A stretch of DNA of 64,000 nt from Muribaculaceae bacterium (GCA_017621225.1 JAGATN010000019.1:1-64000), one strand, 5' to 3'. Counted from the stretch's first letter, positions 1-9,689 are shown. Translations and numbers: made by a program. Notes: generated by a model not told the origin, from the letters alone.

Positions 1-173
1 ACAACGTGACCCACTTCGTCAATGCGCAGGCGCGCACCGAAACGGTGAGCAACGTCATCCCCTCATACGTTCTGTTCAAAATACAATACCGCTGGAACAA
101 ACAACCCAAAGGCAAATCAAGAACGCAAACAGGAATGAATCAAAACGCACCAATAATACCGATTGGAATGTGA
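1..173 (+). CDS. C-terminal fragment of an outer-membrane beta-barrel (TonB-receptor-like) protein
   Basis: The reading frame is open from base 3 and stops at 171-173, so only the last 56 residues are in the window. The visible part holds alternating hydrophobic and polar residues of the type SYVLFKIQYRWN. That pattern is typical of the last strands of a Bacteroidetes outer-membrane barrel of the TonB-dependent receptor/carboxypeptidase-regulatory family. A polar tail of about 25 residues follows the last strand. Assignment to the family is inference from a short fragment; the start and most of the protein lie outside the window. Confidence 0.5.
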   Translation, partial: NVTHFVNAQARTETVSNVIPSYVLFKIQYRWNKQPKGKSRTQTGMNQNAPIIPIGM

Positions 174-202
174 TGCATAGCCCAAACGATAGCCACCACA
201 TG

Positions 203-242
203 GCATTTCAGCTGCAACTGCAACTGCAAAATGCGATTTTTA
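203..242 (+). terminator. Probable intrinsic terminator after the partial outer-membrane gene
   Basis: An imperfect hairpin pairs GCATTT near 203-208 with AAATGC near 229-234. It encloses a short CTGCAA tandem repeat and is followed by a run of T (GATTTTT). It lies 30 bases past the stop of the partial gene. Confidence 0.5.
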
Positions 243-278
243 ATGCGCCGCCAATGTGGATATCTCGCGATTTTCATC

Positions 279-286
279 TAACTTTG
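279..286 (+). promoter_or_regulatory. Promoter -7 element for the rRNA methyltransferase
   Basis: TAACTTTG fits the Bacteroidetes -7 consensus TAnnTTTG. No clear -33 TTG is seen at the expected spacing. A start about 7 bases downstream would give a leader of roughly 110 bases before the ATG at 403. The rest of the 174-402 gap shows nothing else. Confidence 0.5.
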
Positions 287-402
287 CAGAATATTGGGGT
301 AATGTAAAAGCCGACACGTCACGACGATATGATGTCGCCCGACGATTAGGCCACGCCAACCGCTACTATTCAGACTGAAATAACTATAACATACAGACGA
401 TT

Positions 403-1992
403 ATGGAGAACCAACAATTTGAAATGGTTGCCAAAACATTCCAAGGCCTGGAGGACATTCTGGCCGAGGAACTTCGCGGACTCGGAGCATTGAACGTCGA
501 ACCCGGACGACGAATGGTGTCATTCGAAGGCGACTTGGAGATGATGTACAGGGCCAATATGTGCTGCCGCACGGCTTTGAGAATCCTTAAGCCTATTTAC
601 AAGTTCAAGGCCTCAAACCCCGATGAACTATACGAAAAAGTAAAGGAATTCGACTGGCTGCAAGTGTTGTCGCTCGACAAAACGTTTTCAATCGACACGG
701 TGGCCTACTCCGACGAATTCACTCATTCGCGCTTCGTCACCTACAAGGTCAAGGATGCCATAGTCGACTTTTTCAAAGACAAATTCGGCGCCGACAAACG
801 CCCGGGCGTAAGGTTGCAGGATGCCGATGTAATGATCAACGTTCACATCGCGGGCGAACAGGTCACGCTGTCGCTCGACTCGTCGGGCGAGTCGCTCCAC
901 AAACGCGGATATCGCGTGGCCCAGACCGAAGCGCCTATCAACGAGGTTCTCGCAGCCGGAATCATATTGAAAAGCGGATGGCGGGGCGATTGTCCGTTCG
1001 TCGATCCCATGTGCGGATCGGGCACATTCCTCATCGAAGCGGCATTGATAGGAGCAGGCATAATGCCGGGTGTGTATCGTCGGCATTTTGCATTCGAATC
1101 ATGGCCCGACTTCAACGAGGAGCTGTTTGAAAAGATTTACAACGACGACAGCATGGAGCGAGAGCTGACCCATAAAATTTATGGTGCCGACATTTCGCCC
1201 AAAGCAGCCTCGATAGCCGAACAGAACATAAAGCAAGCCGGCGTTGGACGATACATCGACTTGTCGATAAAACCGCTGTCGCAATGGACCGAAGCGCCCG
1301 AAAAAGGGGTCCTGATAACGAATCCGCCATACGGCGAACGAATCAGCGCCGACAACATGGATGCGCTCTACGAAATGATAGGGTCGAAGCTGAAGCATGT
1401 GTTCAAAGGCTATCACGCTTGGATAATAGGTTATCACGAAGAATACTTCCATAAGATAGGATTGGCTCCGTCACAAAAAATGGAGCTGCTCAACGGAGCC
1501 CTCGAATGCGAATTGCGCGAATACGTGATATTTGAAGGCGACTACAAGTCGTTCAGAAAATCGGGCGGCTCGATAAAACGCGACAAGATGGCGCGCGACG
1601 AAAGGCCCCAAAGAGCGGGCGCGCGCGACAAAAAGCAGGATCGCAGCCCGCGACCGATGCGAAAATTCGACAAGTCGGCCGATAGCCGACGCTCGAAAGT
1701 GCCCGGACGCAGCGCGCTCGAGGAGAAATATCGCCCCTCAAAGGGTCGACACGCAGAGCGAAACGCCGATCGTCGATCGCCCCGATTTGCCGAACGCGCC
1801 GATTCGCGTCCGAAGTTTGAAGCACCGGAAACAGAATCGGAAAATCCGTTGGCAAAACGCCGCAACGAAGCCGCATTGAAGATGCTCATCGGAAAAATGC
1901 CGTCGCTGCCCAAAGATTCGGCCGGCGTGGTGATGCGCGCACGAAAAGGATGGCGTCGCCCCGACAACTCAAACGAACCCGAAAACGATTAA
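403..1992 (+). CDS. rlmL: THUMP-domain class I SAM-dependent 23S rRNA methyltransferase (RlmL/YpsC type)
   Basis: This protein of 529 residues probably methylates N2 of a guanine in 23S rRNA. The first 60 residues form the ferredoxin-like lead-in (MVAKTFQGLEDILAEEL), followed by a THUMP domain to about residue 165. The Rossmann methyltransferase domain has motif I VDPMCGSGTF near residue 205, the acidic GADISP loop, and the N2-guanine motif NPPYGER near residue 308. Family members usually end near residue 380-390. Here a tail of about 140 residues follows, very rich in Arg, Lys, Asp and Ser, with no recognisable domain; it is probably disordered and may bind RNA. It lacks the second RlmK domain of the E. 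coli enzyme. The gene is followed 27 bases later by purD on the same strand, so the two may be cotranscribed. The exact target base is inferred from the family only. Confidence 0.85.
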   Translation: MENQQFEMVAKTFQGLEDILAEELRGLGALNVEPGRRMVSFEGDLEMMYRANMCCRTALRILKPIYKFKASNPDELYEKVKEFDWLQVLSLDKTFSIDTVAYSDEFTHSRFVTYKVKDAIVDFFKDKFGADKRPGVRLQDADVMINVHIAGEQVTLSLDSSGESLHKRGYRVAQTEAPINEVLAAGIILKSGWRGDCPFVDPMCGSGTFLIEAALIGAGIMPGVYRRHFAFESWPDFNEELFEKIYNDDSMERELTHKIYGADISPKAASIAEQNIKQAGVGRYIDLSIKPLSQWTEAPEKGVLITNPPYGERISADNMDALYEMIGSKLKHVFKGYHAWIIGYHEEYFHKIGLAPSQKMELLNGALECELREYVIFEGDYKSFRKSGGSIKRDKMARDERPQRAGARDKKQDRSPRPMRKFDKSADSRRSKVPGRSALEEKYRPSKGRHAERNADRRSPRFAERADSRPKFEAPETESENPLAKRRNEAALKMLIGKMPSLPKDSAGVVMRARKGWRRPDNSNEPEND

Positions 1993-2019
1993 TGTAACCC
2001 ATTTCAACCACAACTCGAT

Positions 2020-3288
2020 ATGAACATACTTTTGCTCGGAAGCGGCGGCCGCGAATCGGCGCTTGCTTGGAAAATGTCGCAAAGCCCTCTGCTCGACAAG
2101 TTATACATAGCCCCAGGCAATGGCGGGACACAACAATACGGCGAAAACGTAAAAATGTCGCCGCTCGACTTTTCGGCGATTGCCGAATTCGTAAAAAACC
2201 ATGACATCGACATGATTGTAGTGGGCAACGAAGATCCTTTGGTAGCCGGCATTTACGACTATTTCATCGACAACGACGTGTTGGTGGTAGGCCCGTCGAA
2301 GGCGGGTGCGGCACTCGAAGGCAGCAAGGATTTTGCAAAGCGGTTCATGGCCGACAACGACATACCTACGGCACGATACAAATCGTTCACGTCCGACAAC
2401 ATCGACGAGGGATACGCCTTCCTCGAAAGCCTGAAGCCGCCATACGTGCTCAAGGCCGACGGCCTCGCAGCCGGAAAGGGCGTGCTGATCATCAACGACC
2501 TCGACGAAGCAAAAAAATCGCTTGCCGAAATGCTTGGCGGCATGTTTGGCGCATCGAGCGCAACGGTGGTGATAGAAGAATTCCTTGACGGAATCGAATG
2601 CTCGGTTTTCGTGCTTACCGACGGCAACGGCGGCTATCGCATTCTCCCCGTGGCAAAAGACTACAAGCGCATAGGCGAAGGAGACACCGGCCCCAACACC
2701 GGCGGCATGGGAGCGGTAAGCCCCGTTCCGTTCGCCAATCAAGACTTCATGGGCAAGGTGCATGAACGCATCATAAAGCCCACCATCGACGGTCTCTTGA
2801 AGGCAGGCATAACCTATCGCGGATTCATATTCCTCGGACTCATAAACGTGGGCGGCAACCCAATGGTAATAGAATACAACGTGCGCATGGGCGACCCCGA
2901 AACCGAGGCCGTGATGTTGCGCATCGACAGCGATTTGGTAGAGCTGATGAAAGCTGCCGCCGAAGGCAACCTCGGCGACTTGGCGTTGCGCGAAAAAGAT
3001 GAAGCCGCCGCTACGGTAATGATGGTTTCGGGCGGATATCCCGGATCATACCCCAAAGGCAAGGTGATTTCAGGAATCGAAAAAGTGACCGACAGCATAG
3101 TGTTCCATGCCGGAACCACAATCGATGCCGAAGGCCGTCTCGTAACGTCAGGCGGACGAGTATTGTCGGTAAGCTCTTACGGCCCCGACATCTTCGCCGC
3201 GCTCGAAAAGAGCTATCAGGCCATACGCAACATACAATTCGAAGGCAAGTATTCACGCACCGACATCGGTCGCGACCTGAAAAGCTGA
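2020..3288 (+). CDS. purD: Phosphoribosylamine-glycine ligase (GAR synthetase)
   Basis: PurD joins glycine to phosphoribosylamine using ATP, the second step of de novo purine synthesis, in the cytosol. The 422-residue length is normal for the family. The N-terminal domain begins [18 protein letters not shown], with the characteristic GSGGREHA-like loop. The ATP-grasp core shows [11 protein letters not shown] near residue 148. The metal- and substrate-binding segment [14 protein letters not shown] lies near residue 290. The C-terminal domain is complete. It follows the rRNA methyltransferase by 27 bases. Confidence 0.97.
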   Translation: MNILLLGSGGRESALAWKMSQSPLLDKLYIAPGNGGTQQYGENVKMSPLDFSAIAEFVKNHDIDMIVVGNEDPLVAGIYDYFIDNDVLVVGPSKAGAALEGSKDFAKRFMADNDIPTARYKSFTSDNIDEGYAFLESLKPPYVLKADGLAAGKGVLIINDLDEAKKSLAEMLGGMFGASSATVVIEEFLDGIECSVFVLTDGNGGYRILPVAKDYKRIGEGDTGPNTGGMGAVSPVPFANQDFMGKVHERIIKPTIDGLLKAGITYRGFIFLGLINVGGNPMVIEYNVRMGDPETEAVMLRIDSDLVELMKAAAEGNLGDLALREKDEAAATVMMVSGGYPGSYPKGKVISGIEKVTDSIVFHAGTTIDAEGRLVTSGGRVLSVSSYGPDIFAALEKSYQAIRNIQFEGKYSRTDIGRDLKS

Positions 3289-3337
3289 TTCGCCTCCCCG
3301 TTCACTCACTTCGTAGCTAATAAGCAAGTCAATAGCA

Positions 3338-4324
3338 TTGACTACCGGCGAACTTAATATTACACGCATTCTTCGGTCACGCGGCATCGCGTGGCTGATG
3401 ATTGTCGTTTCCGTCATATCCGCGTGGATGGCATGCAGGCACTTCAACGTGTCGCCGCTTCCGTCCACTCGCGGACTGATATTCTCCATCTCATGGTCCG
3501 ACTTGGACGACTCCTGTCTTTCATCCCTCCTCAACATGGCGGGCAACGCGGCCATAGTGTTCATAATGTGGCTCATAAATCGCACGTTCAACATCATACG
3601 CTCCGTATCGTGGTTCTTTCTCGGCTTCTTCATGATAATACAGATGTCCGTACCGGCCACGATGGTCAATTTTGGCGACGGAACGATTTTGTGCATACTC
3701 ATGCTCTGCGTGATGATGCTGATTTATTCGATATACATGGAGCCATGGCAAACCAAACGCATATTCCTGGCCTTCTTCATCCTGGGGTCGGGAGCACTAA
3801 TGCAATACGCCTACATGGCCTATGTGCCGGTGCTGTTGGCCGGATGCGCACAGATGCGCGTGCTCACCTTCCGCACCATACTGGCCGCCCTCGTGGGCAT
3901 CGTCACTCCGACATGGATACTATGGGGATTTGGGATTGCCGATCTCGGCGATTTCGACCTGTCGATAATAATGGGCAACTTCGCCTCTTTTTCGCGACAT
4001 GATTTCGTCGTTATGGCCTCGACGGTAGGTGTGACGCTGATTGCAGGGCTGATATTCGGCGTGACGAACCTCATAAAAGTGTACTCGTACAATGCGCGCT
4101 CAAGAGCTTTGAACGGCCTGATGGCTCTTTTGTCGATGGCCACCGGAGCCCTCTGCATAGTCGATTTCGCCAACCTGCCCACCTACATTCCGCTGCTCAA
4201 CTGCTGCGTGGCATTTCAGACCGGAATATTTTTCCGAATAAACGGACAGCGTCGGGCATACTTGCCGGTTCTGATTCTCATAATAGTTTATTCAATGCTC
4301 TATTCATGGAACATAAGCCTCTGA
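3338..4324 (+). CDS. Polytopic membrane protein of unknown function
   Basis: The protein has 328 residues and is mostly hydrophobic, with about eight or nine predicted membrane segments, for example the stretches near residues 17-35, 65-85, 100-130 and 280-300. The frame opens after a stop at 3314 and the only reasonable early start is TTG at 3338; an internal ATG at residue 21 is the alternative. I see no catalytic motif and cannot name a family. It lies 49 bases after purD, and its last 19 bases overlap the start of pdxB, which points to translational coupling with that gene. Its role is unknown. Confidence 0.75.
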   Translation: MTTGELNITRILRSRGIAWLMIVVSVISAWMACRHFNVSPLPSTRGLIFSISWSDLDDSCLSSLLNMAGNAAIVFIMWLINRTFNIIRSVSWFFLGFFMIIQMSVPATMVNFGDGTILCILMLCVMMLIYSIYMEPWQTKRIFLAFFILGSGALMQYAYMAYVPVLLAGCAQMRVLTFRTILAALVGIVTPTWILWGFGIADLGDFDLSIIMGNFASFSRHDFVVMASTVGVTLIAGLIFGVTNLIKVYSYNARSRALNGLMALLSMATGALCIVDFANLPTYIPLLNCCVAFQTGIFFRINGQRRAYLPVLILIIVYSMLYSWNISL

Positions 4325-5322
4325 ACATAATAATCGAAAACAAGATACCGTTCATATCCGGACTGCTCGACGACGTGGCCAACGTGAATTACCTGTCGCC
4401 CTACATAATAACGCCCGCAGCCGTAAAAGATGCCGATGCAATGATAATCCGCACACGCACGCGATGCAACGCCGACCTGCTCGACGGCTCGCGCTGCCGA
4501 TTCATCGCCACGGCAACGATAGGCACCGACCATATCGACCTCGATTATTGCCGCCGACAAGGCATCACGGTCGTAAACGCGCCGGGATGCAACGCTCCGG
4601 CGGTGGCGCAATACGTATTCGCCTCGATACTGCATATTCTCGGAGAGAATGTCAGTGGCCTGACATTAGGCGTTACCGGAGTGGGGCACGTAGGTTCGAT
4701 AGTGGCCGAATGGGGCCGACAGCTCGGAATGCGGGTGCTGCTTTGCGATCCGCCGCGCGCCGAAATGGAGGGCCGTGACCATTTCGACCCATTGCAGCGG
4801 CTTGCCGAGGAATGCGACATAATAACATTCCATACGCCTCTTACAAAGAGCGGCGCGCACCCTACTTTTCATCTGGCCGATGATTCATTCGTCGACGCTC
4901 TCGCCCGAAAACCGATTCTCATAAATTCGGCGCGGGGATCCGTTTTCGACACCAAGGCGATATTGCGCGGCATCGACAACGGGAAAATATCGAACGTTAT
5001 AGTGGACTGTTGGGAAAACGAACCGTGCATTGACAAAACGCTTCTCGACAAAGCCGCCATAGCCACACCCCATATAGCAGGATATTCGAGCGAGGGAAAA
5101 ATCCGTGCCACCCAAGCTGCCGTAAAGGCACTTACAGAGCATTTCAATCTTCCCAAGCCCGAATTCAAGCATAATGTGGCTCCCGGAGCGGCAAAACGGG
5201 TCGACGCACAATCCATTTCAACGTCATATTCACCGGCTGCCGACACCGCCGCACTCAAAAGCCGACCCGAACAATTCGAATCGCTGCGCAACGAATATCA
5301 CTACCGCAACGAAGTCAGATAG
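4306..5322 (+). CDS. pdxB: Erythronate-4-phosphate dehydrogenase
   Basis: PdxB oxidises 4-phosphoerythronate with NAD in the DXP-dependent pathway to pyridoxal phosphate. The 338-residue protein has the D-isomer 2-hydroxyacid dehydrogenase layout. The N-terminal catalytic half includes the PdxB-like IRTRTRCNADLL and TATIGTDHID. The NAD-binding motif is GVTGVGHVG near residue 123. The catalytic Arg sits in INSARGSVFDT, the Glu in DCWENEP, and the His in TPHIAGYS. It is shorter at the C terminus than the E. coli protein (about 378), but the dimerisation segment is present in part. It overlaps the upstream membrane protein by 19 bases, and its stop overlaps the convergent terminase-like gene by 8 bases. 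Confidence 0.9.
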   Translation: MEHKPLNIIIENKIPFISGLLDDVANVNYLSPYIITPAAVKDADAMIIRTRTRCNADLLDGSRCRFIATATIGTDHIDLDYCRRQGITVVNAPGCNAPAVAQYVFASILHILGENVSGLTLGVTGVGHVGSIVAEWGRQLGMRVLLCDPPRAEMEGRDHFDPLQRLAEECDIITFHTPLTKSGAHPTFHLADDSFVDALARKPILINSARGSVFDTKAILRGIDNGKISNVIVDCWENEPCIDKTLLDKAAIATPHIAGYSSEGKIRATQAAVKALTEHFNLPKPEFKHNVAPGAAKRVDAQSISTSYSPAADTAALKSRPEQFESLRNEYHYRNEVR

Positions 5323-7219
5323 AGCGTCGGCGTTTGTGAAAATCGCTCCCCACACTATTGGCCGACTTCGACACTATTCCGGCCACATAAAGCCCTATGG
5401 CTCTTGTCATAAGCACATCGTCATGCTCGCCTGAAATGGCTGCATAGGCTCCCGACGGCGCTTGCTGATAGGTAAGCATCTCATTGCAGGCCAGTTCATC
5501 GGCCTCGACATATCCGCCATCGCGCACTTTGGCTATGAGTTCTGTTATTATCATGGTCTTGGTCTGACGGTTGGTATGGAATCCCACCCGCCGTCCTTGT
5601 ACTCCCCCGCGCGAATAAACCCAGCGATACGAACGGTCGATTTGTTCGAGTATGAACGCGGCGCGTCCGTCGCCCTCGCTCTCAAGGGTGTTGCTCTCCA
5701 CCACGAGCAGTGCGTTGCCATACCATTTGGCTATCGACACCGCCTTCCAGCCCAGCAGGTCGTGATCAATGTGTCCGCGCCATTGCGCCACCACCTCCGG
5801 CCGACATTCCTGTCGGGCATTACCGGCATCGATTACGGCTATCACCGAATAGTCGCTGTCGGCCGACCGTCCGCCCACATCCACCACCGTTATGTATCGG
5901 CACGGCATGCACCCCGACACGGGCATGCGCCACAGCGAAAGCTTTCCGGCCGAATCGGGCTTAAACGACACATTGTCGAGCGCGCCGGGCCCGCAAGCGT
6001 CCATGCCGCGCACCTCGCCCACCATCATCGGGGGCCGGCAACCCTGCCGCAACGCCTCGACGCTCTCCACCGAGAACACTCCGGCGCCGGTGTTGCAAAA
6101 CGCCTCATCGGGCGTAGCCGGATACTCCGCGCGCAGCAACGTCTGGCTCTGCACGCTCATCCGCTTGGTGTGATACCATTGTATCATTTCAAGCGTAAGG
6201 CCGTTATCCCACAAATGCCATTCATACTCATCCATTTCGCCTATCAACGCCCCGGCATCGGCCACCTCCTGACGGCACATCTCTATTTCGTACCACGGAA
6301 CGAATACGGCATGCTTGTCACTCTTACCCTTCACGGCACGCAGCCACTCCTTGTGAAAATAATTGCCCACGCCATTGGCCGTGCTCTCGAGCACTATGAA
6401 CGAGTACGGCACCATCGGAATCCCGGCGCACACGGCCATCACGAACGCTTCGGGCGTCATGCTGTTGGTATCGCGCCAGAAAGCCACCTCGGTCAGGTGC
6501 GCCATTGCGCAGTCAAGCCCTCTGGTGGCCTCCTGCGCAAAGCTCGACGTAAGCGTTATCGTATTATTGCGGCCCGCTATCTCGCGTATGTTTTTCGAGC
6601 CTTCAAACGATTTGAGCTTTGGCGGCTCGTCGCCCGTCCAGTATGCATGCGGATACGATGCCAGCATCTTCGAATACATGCCTCGTATCACCGCCGCCGT
6701 GCCGGTGACGTGCGCACATATGAGCGAATTCCAGTTTCGGCGATGCACGCACTGAATCCACGCAAAATACATCTGCACGAGCGTCGACCCGCCCCACTGA
6801 CGTGCCTTGAGCATTATGAGGCGCAATGGGCGCCCGGCAATGCGATCGGCCTCGAGAATGTCGACCACCCTGCGTTGGGGTCGGTTTAGCACGAACGCCA
6901 CGTCGCAGCCGGTAAGCTTATGCTTTATCACTACGCATTTGGCGGCCCAATACTCAAAATCATGCTTACACCGCAACTTAACGTAATCCACCTCGCTCGA
7001 CAAGCTGCCATACTCCGGGTCGTCGAGCATGGCAACGGGGAGATACACCCCCATTCCTTCCCATTTCACCCATGCTTTCCTGCGATACGTGCAGCACTTG
7101 CGGCCCTTTACCGGATTATACCTGTCGACAAGCTTACGCTTACGCCGCTCATTGACGAAAAGCATCTTCTCGACATCGACATCCCGAACTGTTTCATTAA
7201 CCACTACATCATCCGTCAT
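5315..7219 (-). CDS. Phage terminase large-subunit-like ATPase/nuclease, outside any prophage
   Basis: The 634-residue protein has the two-domain layout of TerL, the motor that pumps and cuts DNA in tailed phages. The ATPase shows a deviant Walker A, KARQWGGST (138-146), a Walker B with catalytic Glu in MAHLTEVAFW (E244), and a motif III-like VLESTANG (277-284). The nuclease half has the three RNase H-fold acids in their usual settings: D448 in VVDVGG, E508 in VVESN and D600 in GEHDD. No key residue appears lost, so it is not an obvious relic. Its start codon overlaps the stop of the upstream 814-residue gene by 4 bases (7216-7219), implying translational coupling. Its 3' end overlaps the end of pdxB by 8 bases. 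No portal, capsid, protease or small terminase gene lies nearby. TerL family membership is well supported; its present role is unknown. Confidence 0.8.
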   Translation of the reverse strand: MTDDVVVNETVRDVDVEKMLFVNERRKRKLVDRYNPVKGRKCCTYRRKAWVKWEGMGVYLPVAMLDDPEYGSLSSEVDYVKLRCKHDFEYWAAKCVVIKHKLTGCDVAFVLNRPQRRVVDILEADRIAGRPLRLIMLKARQWGGSTLVQMYFAWIQCVHRRNWNSLICAHVTGTAAVIRGMYSKMLASYPHAYWTGDEPPKLKSFEGSKNIREIAGRNNTITLTSSFAQEATRGLDCAMAHLTEVAFWRDTNSMTPEAFVMAVCAGIPMVPYSFIVLESTANGVGNYFHKEWLRAVKGKSDKHAVFVPWYEIEMCRQEVADAGALIGEMDEYEWHLWDNGLTLEMIQWYHTKRMSVQSQTLLRAEYPATPDEAFCNTGAGVFSVESVEALRQGCRPPMMVGEVRGMDACGPGALDNVSFKPDSAGKLSLWRMPVSGCMPCRYITVVDVGGRSADSDYSVIAVIDAGNARQECRPEVVAQWRGHIDHDLLGWKAVSIAKWYGNALLVVESNTLESEGDGRAAFILEQIDRSYRWVYSRGGVQGRRVGFHTNRQTKTMIITELIAKVRDGGYVEADELACNEMLTYQQAPSGAYAAISGEHDDVLMTRAIGLYVAGIVSKSANSVGSDFHKRRRSI

Positions 7220-9660
7220 ACCATCTCCATTTTCACGTAATTGAATTCAAAATCAGTACTCACCTGCCCTTCCAACGATATGGTCAGATAGCGGCGACGA
7301 GGCATGGCCACCTTAAAACGCAACGGTGAAACCACGCTGCCGTCAACGTCGAAACGGCTTATCATCGGGGCCGCGCAGTCGGGTTGCAGGCAATCGTCGG
7401 CCATCAGGCATATGCAGCCGGTAAAATTGCTTGCACGCACTCCCACTTCCACGGCCACAAGCCGCCCTCCGGCAATGTTGCGGCGCAACGCCCATCGCAC
7501 CTCGCTTTCGGCGGCCACGGCATCGGCGCACGCCATCAACGCATCCGAACCACACAGATAGGCCGTGGCGCCGGGCGACTTCACCGACACTCCCGACCCT
7601 GCCGCGCCGACGTGCGTTGCCGCCGTCAGGCGGTCGAGGTCGACCGACACAAGCTCATCGCCGCCCACGACCGCCCACAGTCGGCCCGACGACGAATCAT
7701 AGCCAGTGCCGACCACTCCGTCCATGCGCATCAATCCTCGGGCGCGCGCTCCCGAAACGCAAAGCAGCTCATGCTCGGTAGCCGCCACCACGCCGCTGGA
7801 GGTAAATGCGGGCGCGCACCGGCTGTCGATGCCGCGAACGTCGATGAGCGTCGACGAGACGAGCCGGCGCGACGTTCCCACCGACACGGCATAAATGCCC
7901 GAGCGCGCGAACGCATACAGATGACTTCGCGAGAAATCCCACGACGATTGCGACCGCGCCGCCGGCGTTATTGCCGATATGGCATCGGCGCACACGGTGA
8001 GCACCGACACCGGCATCAGCGGATTGGCTGACGTTGCGCTTATTATCGTTCCGGGGAGGTTCGCGCGTGGAATTTCGACCGGGCTTTGCGCCGGAAGCGA
8101 ATCGGCCACGTCGACGAGCGCCACCGGCTTGAAACCGGCGTCAACATACACGGCATGGCCTCCGTCGGCCGTGGGCGCGAGGTCGAACTGACCCGTCATA
8201 ACCGCTCCCGAAGCGGCGCGCACATAAATGCGAAGCTCCGTGGCGCGGGCGTCGGGATAAGCCAACAGGGGCGAGAACAACAGCGGCGCACCCGCCGATC
8301 CCTCAATATGGTTAACGGCAATAAGCCCCGACGCTCCGACCACCTCGATGCATCCAGTCCAGGCTCCGTCGCCGCACGAAAGCGCGTATTCCGACAAATC
8401 GGCTATGGTGCCGGGGATGCGCGTCACGTTGCCCCACACCACGGCGTCGCCCGACGACACACAGACGGAAGCCGCAAAGCCGTGCGGCGCGCCAAACGAA
8501 CGCACCCGCGCGTCGACCGCCGGCATCCTCCGCTCAAGCACGGCATTGACGCGCGCGCACTCATCGTCGGGAGTGGCCGCGCGGTCATTGGTCAGAGTGA
8601 CCGTGCCGCCTTCGTGCAGCATTTTTATGCGCGTCACCACATCGGCAGCCTCATCAAACCTATCGACCAGGCGGCCCAGCGCGGCGGCGTTGCCATACGA
8701 AGCGTTGCGCGGCAAGGTGACGCGCAGCAACGGCTCGTTCGACGACGGATGCATAGCCCTATACGAAAAAAGCGATGAACCGTCCACCGGATGCAACTGG
8801 GGCGTGGCAAGTATTTCGATTGCAGCCACACGTGCCGCCCGGAGCGCGCCGATGTCGAGGCGCGGCACCACCACCGAAACGTCGAACGCATCGGCTTCGA
8901 GCGCAAACGGCTCGATGGTCCAATCGGTAAGGCTACGTTTAAATACGGCTACATCGACAGGCTCGATGCAGGCACCACCATCGGGCAACATGACCGCCAC
9001 CGGAACCGACTCGTACAATGTGCTACCTTCGTCGTCGACGTAACGGCAGCGCATCATGACGGGCTGAATCCATCCGCCGGCAGCCGATGCCGTGGCGCAC
9101 AATTGGCCATACGCGCCGAGCAGCGACGCCTTCAGCGCCTTTTCGTCCGACAAACCAAGTACCCTCGCGCGCCGCAAATCGCCATCCTTCGGCAGATATT
9201 GCGGCACCTCGGCCGATAGGCGGCCCAATTTTCGCGCAACGAAACGAACGGCCGGAAACTTAGGCAACGGGCCGCGATGATGCCACAATCCGGCAGCGGC
9301 ATCATAATCGATGAAATCGGGCCCCTCGGCTGTCATCAGCACCACCGAATCGGTGCCGTACGAAACGGCACAGGCGGCCTCCGACGACAGAGTGGCCACG
9401 CGCTGCACAACGCCCTCGCATATCACGCCCACGTCGCATCCGCGCTTCGCAATTATTGCCGCGCGCGAATTTCCGCGCCACTCCATCAGCGGCACCCATG
9501 CGCCGTCGGCAAGCGTCACCGGTCGCGGTGCCGGGCTCAGTCCGTCGCCGCCGCGTCGCCGCCACAAATTCACACAACTCACCACCCCGTTGCACCCGCT
9601 CATTTCATCGGGTATCAACGTGTCAACTTTAACCACGTCACGTTTTCTTCTCATAATCAT
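7216..9660 (-). CDS. Large unrecognised protein coupled to the terminase-like gene, possibly beta-propeller-like
   Basis: I do not recognise this protein of about 814 residues. It has no signal peptide or membrane segment and is unusually rich in Ala, Val, Asp and Arg. After a basic N terminus (MRRKRDVVKVD), short segments such as LYAFARSGIYAVSVG and RLWAVVGGDELVSVDL recur in its last third; they look like blades of a beta-propeller. It ends in a beta-rich region. A phage structural origin, such as a head-closure or DNA-stabilising protein, is possible because the next gene is terminase-like, but that is inference only. The frame is open from an ATG at 9684. However, the promoter-like TAATTTTG at 9682-9689 would start transcription inside that stretch, so the ATG at 9660 (or 9654) is preferred. 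The stop overlaps the terminase start by 4 bases. Confidence 0.7.
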   Translation of the reverse strand: MIMRRKRDVVKVDTLIPDEMSGCNGVVSCVNLWRRRGGDGLSPAPRPVTLADGAWVPLMEWRGNSRAAIIAKRGCDVGVICEGVVQRVATLSSEAACAVSYGTDSVVLMTAEGPDFIDYDAAAGLWHHRGPLPKFPAVRFVARKLGRLSAEVPQYLPKDGDLRRARVLGLSDEKALKASLLGAYGQLCATASAAGGWIQPVMMRCRYVDDEGSTLYESVPVAVMLPDGGACIEPVDVAVFKRSLTDWTIEPFALEADAFDVSVVVPRLDIGALRAARVAAIEILATPQLHPVDGSSLFSYRAMHPSSNEPLLRVTLPRNASYGNAAALGRLVDRFDEAADVVTRIKMLHEGGTVTLTNDRAATPDDECARVNAVLERRMPAVDARVRSFGAPHGFAASVCVSSGDAVVWGNVTRIPGTIADLSEYALSCGDGAWTGCIEVVGASGLIAVNHIEGSAGAPLLFSPLLAYPDARATELRIYVRAASGAVMTGQFDLAPTADGGHAVYVDAGFKPVALVDVADSLPAQSPVEIPRANLPGTIISATSANPLMPVSVLTVCADAISAITPAARSQSSWDFSRSHLYAFARSGIYAVSVGTSRRLVSSTLIDVRGIDSRCAPAFTSSGVVAATEHELLCVSGARARGLMRMDGVVGTGYDSSSGRLWAVVGGDELVSVDLDRLTAATHVGAAGSGVSVKSPGATAYLCGSDALMACADAVAAESEVRWALRRNIAGGRLVAVEVGVRASNFTGCICLMADDCLQPDCAAPMISRFDVDGSVVSPLRFKVAMPRRRYLTISLEGQVSTDFEFNYVKMEMV

Positions 9661-9681
9661 CAGGTTTTTTGATTTTTGCGG

Positions 9682-9689
9682 CAAAATTA
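9682..9689 (-). promoter_or_regulatory. Promoter -7 element for the large-protein/terminase pair
   Basis: On the minus strand this reads TAATTTTG, a full match to TAnnTTTG. It lies in the 66-base gap between the methyltransferase stop (9727) and the chosen start (9660), so the pair can be transcribed apart from the methylase. No good -33 TTG is seen. Confidence 0.5.

Noticed and set aside
203..234. CTGCAA tandem repeat as a possible CRISPR or VNTR
   Set aside because: Only three short units inside what looks like a terminator stem.
5462..6889. 475-codon open frame on the plus strand
   Set aside because: It is antisense to the terminase-like gene, has His/Arg-rich low-sense translation and no family features. 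It is a shadow of GC-rich codon use.
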